Assembly (NCBI RefSeq): GCF_014652455.1
Contig: NZ_BMYV01000003.1
Span: 186,001-250,000, forward strand
Length of the DNA stretch: 64,000 nt
Source: Litorimonas cladophorae
GTDB taxonomy: Bacteria; Pseudomonadota; Alphaproteobacteria; Caulobacterales; Maricaulaceae
Direction: 5' to 3'
Below the pieces are notes generated by a model. That model did not search any database. It was not told the origin of the DNA and saw only the letters and a list, made by a program, of their open reading frames with translations. Position numbers and translations under genes: made by a program. Position 1 is the stretch's first letter, and the number at the start of each line of letters is the position of its first letter. Shown here piece by piece: positions 50,655-60,585 of the stretch.

Positions 50655-52405
50655 CAACCGCAACACAATTCGATCGTCAAGAGACAGAGATCATCGCAGA
50701 CCGCGCGCCCAAATCGGGCTCCAAGCTCCTGCTTGAATCCATTGCCGCGCAAGGCGTGGATTTGATCTTTGGCTATCCGGGCGGGGCGATCATGCCTGTT
50801 TATGACGAGTTGCCGAATTATCCGCAATTACGTCATATCCTGTGTCGTCACGAGCAAGGCTGCGGCATGGCCGCGATTGGTTACGCGCGCGCGACAGGCA
50901 AAGTCGGCACGGCATTTGCCACATCTGGCCCCGGCGCAACGAACCTCGTCACCGCCATCGCCGATGCCTATTTGGATTCCGTTCCCGTTGTCTTCGTCAC
51001 GGGCCAAGTGCCGACAAATTTGATGGGAACAGACGCGTTTCAAGAAGTCGACATCATCGGCATCACCATGCCAATTGTGAAACATAGCTATATCGTGCGC
51101 GACCCTGCAGATTTGCCAGGAATGATTGCCGAAGCTTATTTCATCGCGGCCGAAGGTCGTCCGGGTCCTGTGCTGATCGATATTCCAAAAGACGTTCAAA
51201 ATGCACTAACAACAGATCGTCACAAGTGGCGGCCTTATCCGAAACAAAAACCTGAAATGGGCCAGAGCGAGGATATTGCAAAGGCTGAACAGTTAATGCG
51301 TGAGGCCAAAAAACCCTTGTTCTATATTGGCGGCGGCGTGGCCCAAGGCGACGGCGTTGCCGAATTACGAGAGCTGGTTGAACGCACCCAAATTCCAGGC
51401 GTGTCGACGCTCAAAGGCCTCGGCTCTCTGCCATCTGATCACCCGAACTATCTCGGCATGTTGGGCATGCATGGTCTGCGCGCCGCAAATTATGCCGTGC
51501 AAGAATGTGACTTGCTGATCGTCGTTGGCGCGCGCTTCGATGACCGCGCGACAGGTAAGCTCGATACATTCGCGCCCGACGCCAAAGTCATTCACATGGA
51601 CATTGATATTGCGGAGATAAATAAACTCCGCCGCGTGAATGTCGGTCTGGACGGCAGCCTCAAGAAAAACCTCGCCGCGCTGGATCCATTTGATGGCGGG
51701 GCTGCCCCTGACATCTCGGATTGGACGGAGCTTTGCTATTCGCGCCGCGCGATGCACGAATGGGATTATGAGGGCGCACAGGCCAAAGCCTCGCCCGGCA
51801 TTTATGCGCCAAAGCTGCTGCATGATCTGTCGCGCCGTGCCGACGCCATGTTCAAAGATGAATCCGCGGCGATCTTCACCTGTGACGTGGGCCAGCATCA
51901 AATGTGGGTTGCGCAACATTGCTATTTTGATGAGCCGAAAGATCACATCACATCGGGTGGTTTGGGCACGATGGGCTTCGGCCTACCAGCAGGCCTCGGC
52001 GCGAAACTTGGCGCACCTGAACGTACCGTCATTACGGTATCGGGCGATGGCTCGATCATGATGAATATTCAGGAGCTTGCCACACTGCATCGCTATGGCA
52101 TTCCGTTGAAAATTGTCCTGCTAGATAACTCCGTGCTGGGCATGGTTCGTCAGTGGCAAGAAGTGTTCTTTGATAAGAATTATTCCGAGACGAACTTGGA
52201 TGATAATCCAGACTTCGCCTTGGTCGCAAAAGCCTTCCAAATTGACGCCTTCACCGTCAACACAGCCGACGAAATGGATGCAGGCATTGATCGCCTGCTT
52301 TCAACAGATGGCCCTGTCCTGATGCATGTTAAAATCGATCCCAATGAAAATGTCTGGCCGCTCGTTCCTCCGGGACGCAGCAATGCCGACATGATGGAGC
52401 GGTAG
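50651..52405 (+). CDS. ilvB: Acetolactate synthase, large (catalytic) subunit
   Basis: A 584-residue ThDP enzyme of normal AHAS size. N-terminal ThDP glutamate region: CRHEQGCGMAAIGYARATGK; central FAD-type region with GLGSLPSDHPNYLGMLGMHG; C-terminal ThDP/Mg motif VSGDGSIMMNIQELATLHRY followed by IVLLDNSVLGMVRQWQ. AGGAA precedes ATG. It makes 2-acetolactate or 2-aceto-2-hydroxybutyrate. A small membrane protein gene separates it from the regulatory subunit, an unusual arrangement. Confidence 0.96.
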   Translation: MTTATQFDRQETEIIADRAPKSGSKLLLESIAAQGVDLIFGYPGGAIMPVYDELPNYPQLRHILCRHEQGCGMAAIGYARATGKVGTAFATSGPGATNLVTAIADAYLDSVPVVFVTGQVPTNLMGTDAFQEVDIIGITMPIVKHSYIVRDPADLPGMIAEAYFIAAEGRPGPVLIDIPKDVQNALTTDRHKWRPYPKQKPEMGQSEDIAKAEQLMREAKKPLFYIGGGVAQGDGVAELRELVERTQIPGVSTLKGLGSLPSDHPNYLGMLGMHGLRAANYAVQECDLLIVVGARFDDRATGKLDTFAPDAKVIHMDIDIAEINKLRRVNVGLDGSLKKNLAALDPFDGGAAPDISDWTELCYSRRAMHEWDYEGAQAKASPGIYAPKLLHDLSRRADAMFKDESAAIFTCDVGQHQMWVAQHCYFDEPKDHITSGGLGTMGFGLPAGLGAKLGAPERTVITVSGDGSIMMNIQELATLHRYGIPLKIVLLDNSVLGMVRQWQEVFFDKNYSETNLDDNPDFALVAKAFQIDAFTVNTADEMDAGIDRLLSTDGPVLMHVKIDPNENVWPLVPPGRSNADMMER

Positions 52406-52406
52406 G

Positions 52407-52679
52407 GTGAGTAACGATAAGATTCAGTTTATTGCGCTAATTGTCCTGGGTGGAGTACTGCTCCTATTCCCCTTTTTTCAAGACACTTATAGTGACGAAT
52501 TATTCAACGATGCTAAGTCCACGTTAGCTTTCAGCTTGGGCGTCATTTTTTTAAGTGAGGCTTTCACCGATAGCGAAAATTCAAAAGGGCGAAAACGGTT
52601 TTTAAGAACCCTGCAGATTATCGCATTAGTGCTCTCAGCATTAATTTTATTAATGCTGTTTTTAGAGGCAATGTCATGA
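52407..52679 (+). CDS. Small membrane protein inserted between ilvB and the ALS small subunit
   Basis: GTG 52407, one base after the ilvB stop, starts a 90-residue protein with three hydrophobic segments: FIALIVLGGVLLLFPFF, TLAFSLGVIFLSEAF and LQIIALVLSALILLMLFLEA, with a basic loop SKGRKRFLR. The last four bases overlap the next ATG. It is A+T-rich compared with both neighbours, suggesting later insertion. I do not recognise the family. Being coupled to the small subunit it must be made in step with AHAS. Confidence 0.7.
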   Translation: MSNDKIQFIALIVLGGVLLLFPFFQDTYSDELFNDAKSTLAFSLGVIFLSEAFTDSENSKGRKRFLRTLQIIALVLSALILLMLFLEAMS

Positions 52680-52981
52680 CCGAAGAACTCCAACGCGATA
52701 AAATTTTTGTGCCTTCCGGCGTATCCGGTAAGTTGAAAATCGTGCTCCACGATGTTTCGGGCACACTTATCAGGGCGCTCGGCACGATCGAGCGCCGTGG
52801 ATATGACTATCGTGATGTACATTGTACGCAACGCGTTGACGGCGATTTCGATCTGCTCGTCGCGGTTGAAGATACAGGTGGTCCAAATGATTTGGACACG
52901 CTCTGTCTTCAACTTGAGCGCCTTTACAATGTCGTCAGTGCAGAAAAAGTCGGCCGCCGCAAGAGAGCGGAACGGGCCTAG
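52676..52981 (+). CDS. ilvN: Acetolactate synthase small subunit, short single-ACT form
   Basis: A 101-residue protein with one ACT domain: GKLKIVLHDVSGTLIRALGT, IERRGYDYRDVHCTQRVDGD, and DLDTLCLQLERLYNVVSAEK. Usual IlvH/IlvN proteins of alphaproteobacteria are about 160-180 residues with an extra C-terminal domain; this one is closer to IlvM or short IlvN types. It should bind the catalytic subunit and modulate activity or feedback by valine. ATG overlaps the preceding stop (ATGA). Confidence 0.8.
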   Translation: MTEELQRDKIFVPSGVSGKLKIVLHDVSGTLIRALGTIERRGYDYRDVHCTQRVDGDFDLLVAVEDTGGPNDLDTLCLQLERLYNVVSAEKVGRRKRAERA

Positions 52982-52991
52982 ATTACAAACC

Positions 52992-53048
52992 CCTATCATC
53001 CCGACGAAAGTCGGGACCCAGCTCCTAAATGAGCACGGAGTTGATAGG
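52992..53048. repeat. REP-like palindrome forming a possible three-way junction before leuA
   Basis: TCCCGAC-GAAA-GTCGGGA (52999-53016) is a seven-pair GNRA hairpin of the kind seen in dispersed REP-like elements of alphaproteobacteria. It is bracketed by CCTATCA (52992-52998) and TGATAGG (53042-53048), and GCTCC/GGAGT (53021-53025, 53037-53041) forms a third helix, so the block can fold into a compact three-way junction in the ilvN-leuA gap. No second copy was seen in the window. Confidence 0.55.
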
Positions 53049-53060
53049 TAAGATGATGGG

Positions 53061-53078
53061 CCCCGCTTTTCAGCGGGG
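53061..53078 (+). other. Hairpin directly upstream of leuA ribosome site
   Basis: CCCCGCT-TTTC-AGCGGGG is seven perfect pairs ending five bases before the leuA ribosome site TGGAG. No T run follows. It could insulate the ribosome site or act with the REP-like fold. Confidence 0.6.
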
Positions 53079-53092
53079 TGAATGGAGATAAA

Positions 53093-54649
53093 GTGAACCA
53101 CGTCAAAATATTCGACACAACCTTACGCGACGGCGAGCAAGCGCCTGGATTTTCTATGACAGGCGGGCAAAAACTCCGTCTGGCGAAAGCGCTGGAAGCC
53201 CTGAAAGTCGACGTGATGGAAGCGGGCTTTGCCGCTGCCTCCGCTGGGGATTTCGAGGCGATTAAAACAATCGCCACGGAAGTCAAAGACTCGGTAGTGT
53301 GTTCCCTCGCCCGTTGCAATGAAGGCGACATCCGTGCGAGCGGCGAAGCCTTGAAACCGGCTGCACGTGGGCGCATCCATACGTTCATCGCGACCAGTCC
53401 TTTGCATCGCGAATTCAAACTCAAAATGTCCAAGGCCGAAATACTACGCCGCGCTGTGGCGGGCGTGGAACTGGCGCGGACCTATACAGATGACGTCGAA
53501 TTTTCCTGCGAAGACGCAATCCGCACAGAACGCGATTACATGAAAACGGTCTGCGAAGCCGTGATCCGCGCGGGCGCAACGACGATCAATATGCCTGACA
53601 CCGTCGGCTATACCACGCCCGAAGAAATTCAGGACTTGTTCGAGTTTTTGACGACGCAGGTCGAGGGCGCGGAAAACGTTATTTTCTCGGCCCATTGTCA
53701 CAATGATTTGGGCTTGGCTGTGGCCAACTCCCTCGCGGCTATTCGTGGTGGCGCGCGTCAGGTTGAATGTGCGCTCAACGGCATTGGCGAACGGGCGGGG
53801 AATTGCGCGTTGGAGGAAGTCGTGATGGCGCTGCGCACGCGCAAGGATTTCTTTGGCATTACCACGGGCATCGAAACGCAAGGCCTTTACGCCGCGTCGA
53901 AATTGCTCGCGACCATCACAGGTAACCCCGTGCCGCGCAATAAGGCCATCGTTGGCAAGAACGCTTTCGCCCATGAAAGCGGCATCCATCAACACGGGGT
54001 TTTGGCGAACCGTGAAACCTATGAAATCATGAAGCCTGAAGACGTTGGCGTCAGCACGGATAACCTCGTGCTGGGCAAACATTCAGGGCGCGCCGCATTG
54101 AAAGCCCGCGCAGAAAAGCTTGGTTTCACTTTGGCCGACAATCAACTCGCGTCTGTTTTCGCCGCCTTCAAAACACTGGCCGACGACAAGAAAGAAGTCT
54201 TTGATTCCGATATCGAAGCCTTGGTTTTGGGCGAGGCTGTTGGTGTTCAGGGACCGTGGACTATCGACTCGCTCTATGTTTCCGCAGGGTCCGACAATAA
54301 CCGCGAACCCGAGGCGATTGTCCGCCTGTCTCATGAAGACGGCCGCACGGAAACACATGTCAGCCGCGCCAAAGGCCCGATGAACGCTGTCTTCGCCGCG
54401 ATCTCTGAAATCGCGCAAATCCCGATGCACCTGGAGCATTATGCGGTGACATCTGTCTCCAGCGGCAAAGACGCGATGGCCGAAGCCACCGTGCGCGTCG
54501 CAACAGAAGCCGAGACCTATCAGGGGCGCGGCACGGATACGGATACGGTGCTGGCCTCGGCCCTCGCCTATCTCGACGTCATCAACCGCATCGAACGCCG
54601 CCAAGCCAGAAACGCCACAGAGGACCGCCCCATCGCGGCGCAGCATTAA
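53093..54649 (+). CDS. leuA: 2-isopropylmalate synthase
   Basis: A 518-residue enzyme starting at GTG 53093, with GGAG seven bases upstream. The catalytic TIM barrel shows [60 protein letters not shown] and [32 protein letters not shown] is the linker motif, and the C-terminal LeuA regulatory domain runs from about residue 380 ([20 protein letters not shown]). It commits 2-ketoisovalerate to leucine; the regulatory domain should give leucine feedback. Confidence 0.96.
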   Translation: MNHVKIFDTTLRDGEQAPGFSMTGGQKLRLAKALEALKVDVMEAGFAAASAGDFEAIKTIATEVKDSVVCSLARCNEGDIRASGEALKPAARGRIHTFIATSPLHREFKLKMSKAEILRRAVAGVELARTYTDDVEFSCEDAIRTERDYMKTVCEAVIRAGATTINMPDTVGYTTPEEIQDLFEFLTTQVEGAENVIFSAHCHNDLGLAVANSLAAIRGGARQVECALNGIGERAGNCALEEVVMALRTRKDFFGITTGIETQGLYAASKLLATITGNPVPRNKAIVGKNAFAHESGIHQHGVLANRETYEIMKPEDVGVSTDNLVLGKHSGRAALKARAEKLGFTLADNQLASVFAAFKTLADDKKEVFDSDIEALVLGEAVGVQGPWTIDSLYVSAGSDNNREPEAIVRLSHEDGRTETHVSRAKGPMNAVFAAISEIAQIPMHLEHYAVTSVSSGKDAMAEATVRVATEAETYQGRGTDTDTVLASALAYLDVINRIERRQARNATEDRPIAAQH

Positions 54650-54650
54650 C

Positions 54651-56045
54651 ATGGCTCAAACTCTCTTCGACAAAGTCTGGAACCGCCACGTTGTTGTGCC
54701 CGAGACGGACGCGCATCCTGCGACGCTGTATATCGACCTGCACCTCATCCATGAAGTGACGTCACCGCAAGCCTTTACGGTTCTGCGTGAGCGTGGCCTG
54801 AAGGTACGGCGTCCTGATCGCACATTGGCGACGATTGACCATTCGACACCGACCCTCATTAACGCAGATGGCTCTCGCCCCTACGTGACCGAGCAAGCGG
54901 GCAAGCAAGTCGAAATGTTACTGGCCAATACCGCCGAGCACGGAATTGAAACCCATGGCTGGGAGTCGGCCAACCGCGGCGTTGTCCATGTTATGGGTCC
55001 AGAGCTGGGCGCGACACAGCCCGGCATGACGATTGTCTGCGGCGATAGCCACACCTCAACCCATGGCGCGTTCGGCGCGATTGCCTTCGGCATCGGCACC
55101 ACACAGGTCGGGCATGTTCTGGCGAACCAATCTATCCTGATGCGCAAACCCAAGACCATGGCGATTGAGGTCAATGGCGAGCTGCAAGCAGGCGTCACGC
55201 CCAAAGATGTTATCCTCGCGATTATCGCCAAAATCGGCGTGGGCGGCGGAACGGGCTATGCGCTGGAATATCGCGGCAATGTCTTTGAAGAAATGAGCAT
55301 GGATGGCCGCATGACGGTCTGTAACATGTCTATCGAAGCGGGCGCGCGTTGTGGCATGATTGCCCCAGATGTGACGACATTTAATTATCTCGAAGGCCGT
55401 AAATTCGCACCTGCTGACTATGACGCGGCTTGCGAGGACTGGGCATCTTTGGCGACAGATGATGGCGCGACTTTCGACAAGGTTGTCACCATGCGGGCCG
55501 AAGATATCCGCCCTATGATCACCTATGGCACACATCCTGGGATGGCGATGCCGATTGATGCGCTGGTTCCGATTGCCGCCGACGAGACAGAAGCTGCAGC
55601 ATTAAATTATATGCAAGTCACTGGCGGTGAACGCATGACGGGCTTGCGCGTGGACCGCGTCTTTATTGGGTCCTGCACGAATGCGCGGATCGAAGACATG
55701 CGCGCCGCAGCGGGCGTTCTCGCAGGGCGCAAGGTCGCAGACCACGTGACAGCCATCGTCGTACCCGGCAGTGAGCAAGTTAAAATCGAAGCTGAAGCCG
55801 AAGGCCTGCATGAGGTCATCATGGCCTCTGGCGCAGAATGGCGAGAGCCGGGATGTTCCATGTGTATTGCAATGAATGGCGACAAGGCCGCCCCGGGAGA
55901 GCTGGTTGTGTCGACATCGAACCGTAACTTCGCTGGTCGACAAGGCCCTGGAGCGCGGACAGTTTTGGCCTCCCCTGAAACCGCCGCTGCCGCCGCCGTC
56001 ATGGGCGTCATCACTGATGCCCGCACATTGGGAGCCGCAGCATGA
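54651..56045 (+). CDS. leuC: 3-isopropylmalate dehydratase large subunit
   Basis: A 464-residue aconitase-family protein, one base after leuA. Motifs: [60 protein letters not shown] and the cluster cysteines in [17 protein letters not shown], then [20 protein letters not shown]. It isomerises 2- to 3-isopropylmalate with LeuD. Its stop overlaps the leuD start. Confidence 0.97.
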   Translation: MAQTLFDKVWNRHVVVPETDAHPATLYIDLHLIHEVTSPQAFTVLRERGLKVRRPDRTLATIDHSTPTLINADGSRPYVTEQAGKQVEMLLANTAEHGIETHGWESANRGVVHVMGPELGATQPGMTIVCGDSHTSTHGAFGAIAFGIGTTQVGHVLANQSILMRKPKTMAIEVNGELQAGVTPKDVILAIIAKIGVGGGTGYALEYRGNVFEEMSMDGRMTVCNMSIEAGARCGMIAPDVTTFNYLEGRKFAPADYDAACEDWASLATDDGATFDKVVTMRAEDIRPMITYGTHPGMAMPIDALVPIAADETEAAALNYMQVTGGERMTGLRVDRVFIGSCTNARIEDMRAAAGVLAGRKVADHVTAIVVPGSEQVKIEAEAEGLHEVIMASGAEWREPGCSMCIAMNGDKAAPGELVVSTSNRNFAGRQGPGARTVLASPETAAAAAVMGVITDARTLGAAA

Positions 56046-56623
56046 GCTTTCAGCCCCTAAAAACGATCACGTCGACAACATTGGTTCTGTCAGCGGAGAA
56101 TATCGATACGGATCAAATCATTCCCGCCCGTTTCCTGACGGTGACGTCCCGCGAAGGTTTGGGCAAACATGCCTTTAATGATTGGCGCTATCATGATGAT
56201 GGGTCGGAAACAGATCACCAGTTAAATAGCGACGCGGCGAAGGCTTGCCAAATTCTGGTCGGCGGACATAATTTCGGTTGCGGGTCCTCACGCGAACACG
56301 CCCCTTGGTCGCTCACCGATTACGGCTTGCGTGTAGTGATTAGTTCGGAGATCGCTGATATTTTTCGCGGCAATAGTTTGAAGAACGGCCTCCTGCCAGT
56401 TGTGATCGAAAAACGCGCACACGAATGGTTGCTCGACAATCCCGGCGCGGAAGTGACCGTAGATTTGGACGCCTGTGAAGTGCGCCTACCGCGCAATGGC
56501 GGGACCTATAAATTTGAAATTGATGCCTTCTCTCGGCACTGCCTGATGGAGGGCGTAGACGAGATGGGCTACCTGCAAGGGCAATCCGATGCGATTGCAG
56601 AGTATGAGGCAAAACGTGGCTGA
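56042..56623 (+). CDS. leuD: 3-isopropylmalate dehydratase small subunit
   Basis: A 193-residue swivel-domain protein. Motifs: [40 protein letters not shown] and [20 protein letters not shown] are those of LeuD. It pairs with LeuC and overlaps it by four bases (ATGA). Its 3' end overlaps leuB by eight bases. Confidence 0.97.
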   Translation: MSFQPLKTITSTTLVLSAENIDTDQIIPARFLTVTSREGLGKHAFNDWRYHDDGSETDHQLNSDAAKACQILVGGHNFGCGSSREHAPWSLTDYGLRVVISSEIADIFRGNSLKNGLLPVVIEKRAHEWLLDNPGAEVTVDLDACEVRLPRNGGTYKFEIDAFSRHCLMEGVDEMGYLQGQSDAIAEYEAKRG

Positions 56624-57671
56624 GATTCATTTCACATATCTTCCGGGTGACGGAATTGGCCCTGAAGTAGGCGCTGCGTCGATCGCGGTATTAAATGCGG
56701 TTGCGACCAAGTTTGGCCATAGCCTTAACATCGAGGAGCACCTGATTGGCGGCGCGGCGATTGATGCGGGATTGAAACCGCTTCCCGATGCGAGTTTCGA
56801 GTCCTGTCAACGCACGGGCGCCATGCTGCTGGGCGCTGTCGGGGGACCGAAATGGGATTTTTTGAAAGGCGCCGAACGGCCAGAACTAGGATCCCTTCTG
56901 CCTCTGCGGAAAAATTTGAACCTCTATGCCAATATCCGTCCGTGCAAACCCTACCCCGCGCTGATCGATCGTGCGCCATTGAAACGCGAACGTCTGGAAG
57001 GCGTCGATTTTGTTGTCATGCGTGAGCTGACAGGCGGCATTTATTTTGGCGATAAAGGCCGGGATGAACGCGGCGCATATGACGAATGCCGCTATAGCGA
57101 GGCCGAAGTCCGCCGTATTGCGATCAAAGCATTCGACCTTGCCATGACACGTCGCAAGAAAGTGACCAGCGTTGATAAATCCAACGTCTTGGAAACCTCC
57201 CGCCTGTGGCGCGAGGCTGTGATCGATGTCGCGAAATCCTATCCTGAGGTCGAGTTAGAACACCTGCTTGTTGATGCGATGACGATGCACATGCTGACCA
57301 ATGCCCAGAGTTTTGACGTTGTTCTGACTGAAAATATGTTTGGCGATATCCTGACAGATGAAGCGTCGGTTCTGTGTGGGTCCATGGGCGTCATTCCGTC
57401 GGCGTCGCTCTCGGACGGCGGCATGGGCATGTATGAGCCTATTCACGGCAGCGCACCCGATATCGCAGGCCAAGGCAAAGCCAACCCGCTCGCGATGATC
57501 CTATCAGCCGCATGGATGCTTCGCCTGAGTTTCGGCCTCGAAGCCGAAGCCACTGCCATTGAAGACGCTGTGTCTGCGGCGTTGGAGAAAGAGCAAACAA
57601 CGGGCGATTTAGGTGGCGCGCTGAGCACCGCCCAAGTCGGTGCGTGGATCGCGGAATATGTCCAAAACTAA
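56616..57671 (+). CDS. leuB: 3-isopropylmalate dehydrogenase
   Basis: From GTG 56616, which has GAGG seven bases upstream, it has 351 residues; ATG 56604 is an in-frame alternative four codons earlier. Motifs: FTYLPGDGIGPEVGAASIAV, VVMRELTGGIYFGDKGRDER, the substrate lysine region VTSVDKSNVLETSRLWREAV, LTENMFGDILTDEASVLCGS and YEPIHGSAPDIAGQGKANPL. NAD-dependent oxidative decarboxylation yields the leucine 2-oxo acid. Confidence 0.96.
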   Translation: MAEIHFTYLPGDGIGPEVGAASIAVLNAVATKFGHSLNIEEHLIGGAAIDAGLKPLPDASFESCQRTGAMLLGAVGGPKWDFLKGAERPELGSLLPLRKNLNLYANIRPCKPYPALIDRAPLKRERLEGVDFVVMRELTGGIYFGDKGRDERGAYDECRYSEAEVRRIAIKAFDLAMTRRKKVTSVDKSNVLETSRLWREAVIDVAKSYPEVELEHLLVDAMTMHMLTNAQSFDVVLTENMFGDILTDEASVLCGSMGVIPSASLSDGGMGMYEPIHGSAPDIAGQGKANPLAMILSAAWMLRLSFGLEAEATAIEDAVSAALEKEQTTGDLGGALSTAQVGAWIAEYVQN

Positions 57672-59196
57672 CTCTCCAACTGTAAATTTGGATGATCTGT
57701 GCGCGCGCATTGATGCGGCGCAGGTTTATGGGCTGGCCCGACGTACACCGACGGAATACGCACCAAAATTGTCCAAGGCTTTGGGCCGCGATATTTGGTT
57801 CAAACGCGAAGATTTACAGGACGTGTTCTCCTTTAAAATTAGAGGGGCCGCCAATCGTATTTCTGGTTTGAATGATGATGAGCGCGCACGCGGCGTCGTG
57901 GCCGCTAGTGCTGGTAACCACGCGCAGGGTGTTGCGGCTGCGGCACGTCACTATGATACGCAGGCCATCATCTTCATGCCAATCACGACCCCGCCAATCA
58001 AAGTCGCTGCTGTTGAAGCCATGGGTGCAGCAACGCGACTGACGGGCGACAATTACGACGAAGCCTGTGCGGCCGCGATTGCACACGCCAATGCGACCGG
58101 TGCCGTCTTTGTACATCCATTCGACGAACCAGAAGTCATTGCGGGCCAAGGCACGGTTGGCAAAGAAATTTTAGAGCAGATGCCGCGCACACCCAGCGCC
58201 GTCTATGTCTGCACGGGTGGTGGCGGCCTTGTCTCTGGCATAGGGGCCTATTTCGATCGCCATGCACCCCAGACCCAAGTCATCGCTGTAGAACCTGCTG
58301 GGGCGCAAACTTTAGGAGCAGCTTTAAAAGCTGGCGGACCTATCGCCTTAGATAACGTCGACGGCTTTGCCGATGGTGTGGCCGTGCGCACATTTGGCGC
58401 CTTAACCTATCAGATCTGCACCCAAGTCGTTGATCAACACATGTCAGTAACGAATGATGAAATTTGTGCGGCTGTGCGCGATATATTTGAAGCCACCCGC
58501 ACAGTTGTGGAGCCTGCGGGTGCAGTCGGCCTAGCCGGAGCTATCAAACATATTCGATCTGGTGACGCCCCCGATGGAGATTTGGTTGTCACGATCTCTG
58601 GGGCCAATGTAAATTTTGATCGCATAGGTCACATGGTCGATCGCGCCGAATTTGGTGCTGGCGAAGAAATGCTTTTTGCGGCGACGATTCCAGAGCAAGC
58701 GGGCGCGTTCCTCAATTTTGTACGCGCCTTGGGCCAACGCGCCGTGACGGAATTTAACTATCGTTTTGCCGATAGTGCGGAAGCGCATGTTTTGGTCGGT
58801 TTAAAGACGCGTGATTTAACAGATCGCGCGCAGGTCATTACCGATATGGCGGCGCAGAATATCAATGTGACGGACCTGTCTCACGATCGTCTGGCCAAAC
58901 GCCATCTACGCCACATGGTTGGCGGGCGCGGTGATAATCAACCCGAAGCCGTTTATCGATTTGAATTCCCAGAGCGCCCCGGGGCCTTGACGCAATTCTT
59001 GGAAACGCTGGATGCGCGGTGGAATATTTCCCTGTTCCATTACTCCAATCATGGCGCGGCCGAGGGCCATGTGCTGTGTGGATTTCATGTCGCTGATGAT
59101 GATATCGGGGCGCTTGAAGCCCAGCTAGGCGGCACAGGCTATCCGATGGCACGGGAGACAGACAACCCGGCCTATGGGTTCTTCCTCAGAGGTTAA
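57658..59196 (+). CDS. ilvA: Threonine dehydratase, biosynthetic
   Basis: A 512-residue PLP enzyme from ATG 57658, overlapping leuB by 14 bases. Catalytic domain: KREDLQDVFSFKIRGAANRI (PLP lysine), VAASAGNHAQGVAAAARHYD and CTGGGGLVSGIGAYFDRHAP. The C-terminal 190 residues are two ACT-like regulatory modules (EMLFAATIPEQAGAFLNFVR; YRFEFPERPGALTQFLETLD), which marks the isoleucine-feedback-controlled biosynthetic type. It supplies 2-oxobutyrate for isoleucine. It ends the branched-chain cluster. Confidence 0.96.
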   Translation: MSKTNSPTVNLDDLCARIDAAQVYGLARRTPTEYAPKLSKALGRDIWFKREDLQDVFSFKIRGAANRISGLNDDERARGVVAASAGNHAQGVAAAARHYDTQAIIFMPITTPPIKVAAVEAMGAATRLTGDNYDEACAAAIAHANATGAVFVHPFDEPEVIAGQGTVGKEILEQMPRTPSAVYVCTGGGGLVSGIGAYFDRHAPQTQVIAVEPAGAQTLGAALKAGGPIALDNVDGFADGVAVRTFGALTYQICTQVVDQHMSVTNDEICAAVRDIFEATRTVVEPAGAVGLAGAIKHIRSGDAPDGDLVVTISGANVNFDRIGHMVDRAEFGAGEEMLFAATIPEQAGAFLNFVRALGQRAVTEFNYRFADSAEAHVLVGLKTRDLTDRAQVITDMAAQNINVTDLSHDRLAKRHLRHMVGGRGDNQPEAVYRFEFPERPGALTQFLETLDARWNISLFHYSNHGAAEGHVLCGFHVADDDIGALEAQLGGTGYPMARETDNPAYGFFLRG

Positions 59197-59305
59197 ACTT
59201 ACAGAAACAGTCAAGGGTTGAGCGTCTCTCACGCGCATGTGATATCAGGATTCTTGACCGTTCAGTCTATATTCACATATAACGCTTGCAGACAGTGAGA
59301 GACTT

Positions 59306-59470
59306 ATGACGAATTTGATTGATACATATTTGCTGAAATCAGGAATGCCCAAGGACGAACTTTGCAAAATTGGTCGGGCAAAGCGGGCTTTTTACTATTA
59401 TGGCATGGGAACATTAGCCATTGTCGCGATTGCCCTTGGCACCCTCGGCCTCTTTAAAATTTTCGGCTAA
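59306..59470 (+). CDS. Very small membrane protein (54 aa)
   Basis: GAGAG five bases before ATG 59306 opens a frame of 54 residues: MTNLIDTYLLKSGMPKDELC, then KIGRAKRAFYYYGMGTLAIV and AIALGTLGLFKIFG. An amphipathic N-terminal half and one C-terminal membrane helix are clear. The stop overlaps the 3' end of the convergent MBL-fold gene by four bases. No known family comes to mind. The 109-base gap before it shows no terminator for ilvA, so it may be co-transcribed. Confidence 0.6.
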   Translation: MTNLIDTYLLKSGMPKDELCKIGRAKRAFYYYGMGTLAIVAIALGTLGLFKIFG

Positions 59471-60585
59471 GCTGACGCCTTACCTGTCCATCCAGTACGC
59501 GTTTTATAAGTAAACTGCCCGCGATCATTCAAGCGACGGCTGATAACGCCTCGATTTTTCAAGCAATTTAAATGTGCGACGGATTCCCCGACCGCCATGA
59601 TGCGGTTGCTATCATCAATTTTGCGACGGAATAGGGCGGAATAAACACCTGTTGCGAGACGCGGTTCACGACAATGCTCCGCCAGACGATCCAGTGCTTT
59701 TTCATGATGCTCAATGAGCTTTGCCAACCGTTTGTGCGCACCGCGAAACGGAATACCATGGGCCGGACATACTAAGACGTCTTCGGGCAACTCCGCAATG
59801 AGCAAGTGACAGGATGATATCCAATCTTCCAGTGGGTTGCCTTCGGGTTCAGTCGGCCAAACGGACACATTCGAGCTGATATTTGGCAAAAGCTGATCGC
59901 CCGTCAGCGCGACATTGAGTGACTCAGAATACAGACACGCATGTTCTGGGGAATGACCTGACCCGATGATAATGCGCCATTCATTCCCACCGATCATCCC
60001 GATTTCACCGCTAACCAAACGGTCATAGCTCTGCGGCAAAGGCGCGATGGCCTTGCCGAACCCACCAAAACGCATTTTATAAAGTTCGATTTGATCGTCG
60101 GTAAACCCGCATTTCCGGTAGAAGCGAATACCTTCTTCAGGGGCAGCTTTGCCGGTATCGGCCGCCATCAAACGACAGAGAAAATACTCGCCGCGTGTCA
60201 TCAAAAGGGGCGCGCCAAATTTGCGACAGAGCCAACCAGCCAAGCCCGTATGGTCGGGATGGAGGTGTGTGCAAATGACCCGGTTCACGGGACGTCCGCC
60301 CAAAAGGTCAACGAAGTGCTTTTCCCAAATCTTCCGGCTTACTTTATCGCCAATGCCCGTATCGACAACGACCCATCCATCACCATCTTTTAGCGCCCAA
60401 AGATTGATGTGATTAAGCCCCCGCATTGGCAGCGGGAATCGCAACCAAAAAACGCCGGGTGCGACTTCCGTTGCACTGCCGTTTTCAGGGGCCTCCTCGG
60501 CAATAAAACTCAGACCGCGACCTTCGTAACCGCTTTCACGGACAAGCGATTGGTCGGCGGGAGTTTTTACGGCGGATCGGGTCAT
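59467..60585 (-). CDS. MBL-fold metallo-hydrolase
   Basis: From ATG 60585 it has 372 residues; ATG 60669 would add a hydrophobic 28-residue extension. Metal motifs: VICTHLHPDHTGLAGWLCRK (HxHxDH), IGSGHSPEHACLYSES, VALTGDQLLPNISSNVSVWP and VCPAHGIPFRGAHKRL. A winged-helix-like C-terminus (VAHLNCLKNRGVISRRLNDR) follows, as in LACTB2-like bacterial hydrolases. The substrate is unknown; thioester or similar hydrolysis is typical. It is divergent from the mcc operon, fitting a CoA-metabolism link, but this is inference. Confidence 0.83.
   Translation of the reverse strand: MTRSAVKTPADQSLVRESGYEGRGLSFIAEEAPENGSATEVAPGVFWLRFPLPMRGLNHINLWALKDGDGWVVVDTGIGDKVSRKIWEKHFVDLLGGRPVNRVICTHLHPDHTGLAGWLCRKFGAPLLMTRGEYFLCRLMAADTGKAAPEEGIRFYRKCGFTDDQIELYKMRFGGFGKAIAPLPQSYDRLVSGEIGMIGGNEWRIIIGSGHSPEHACLYSESLNVALTGDQLLPNISSNVSVWPTEPEGNPLEDWISSCHLLIAELPEDVLVCPAHGIPFRGAHKRLAKLIEHHEKALDRLAEHCREPRLATGVYSALFRRKIDDSNRIMAVGESVAHLNCLKNRGVISRRLNDRGQFTYKTRTGWTGKASA

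Noticed and set aside
52487-53101. 204-residue minus-strand frame
   Set aside because: Antisense to the small membrane gene and ilvN; its WVPTFVGM stretch is simply the REP-like palindrome translated.
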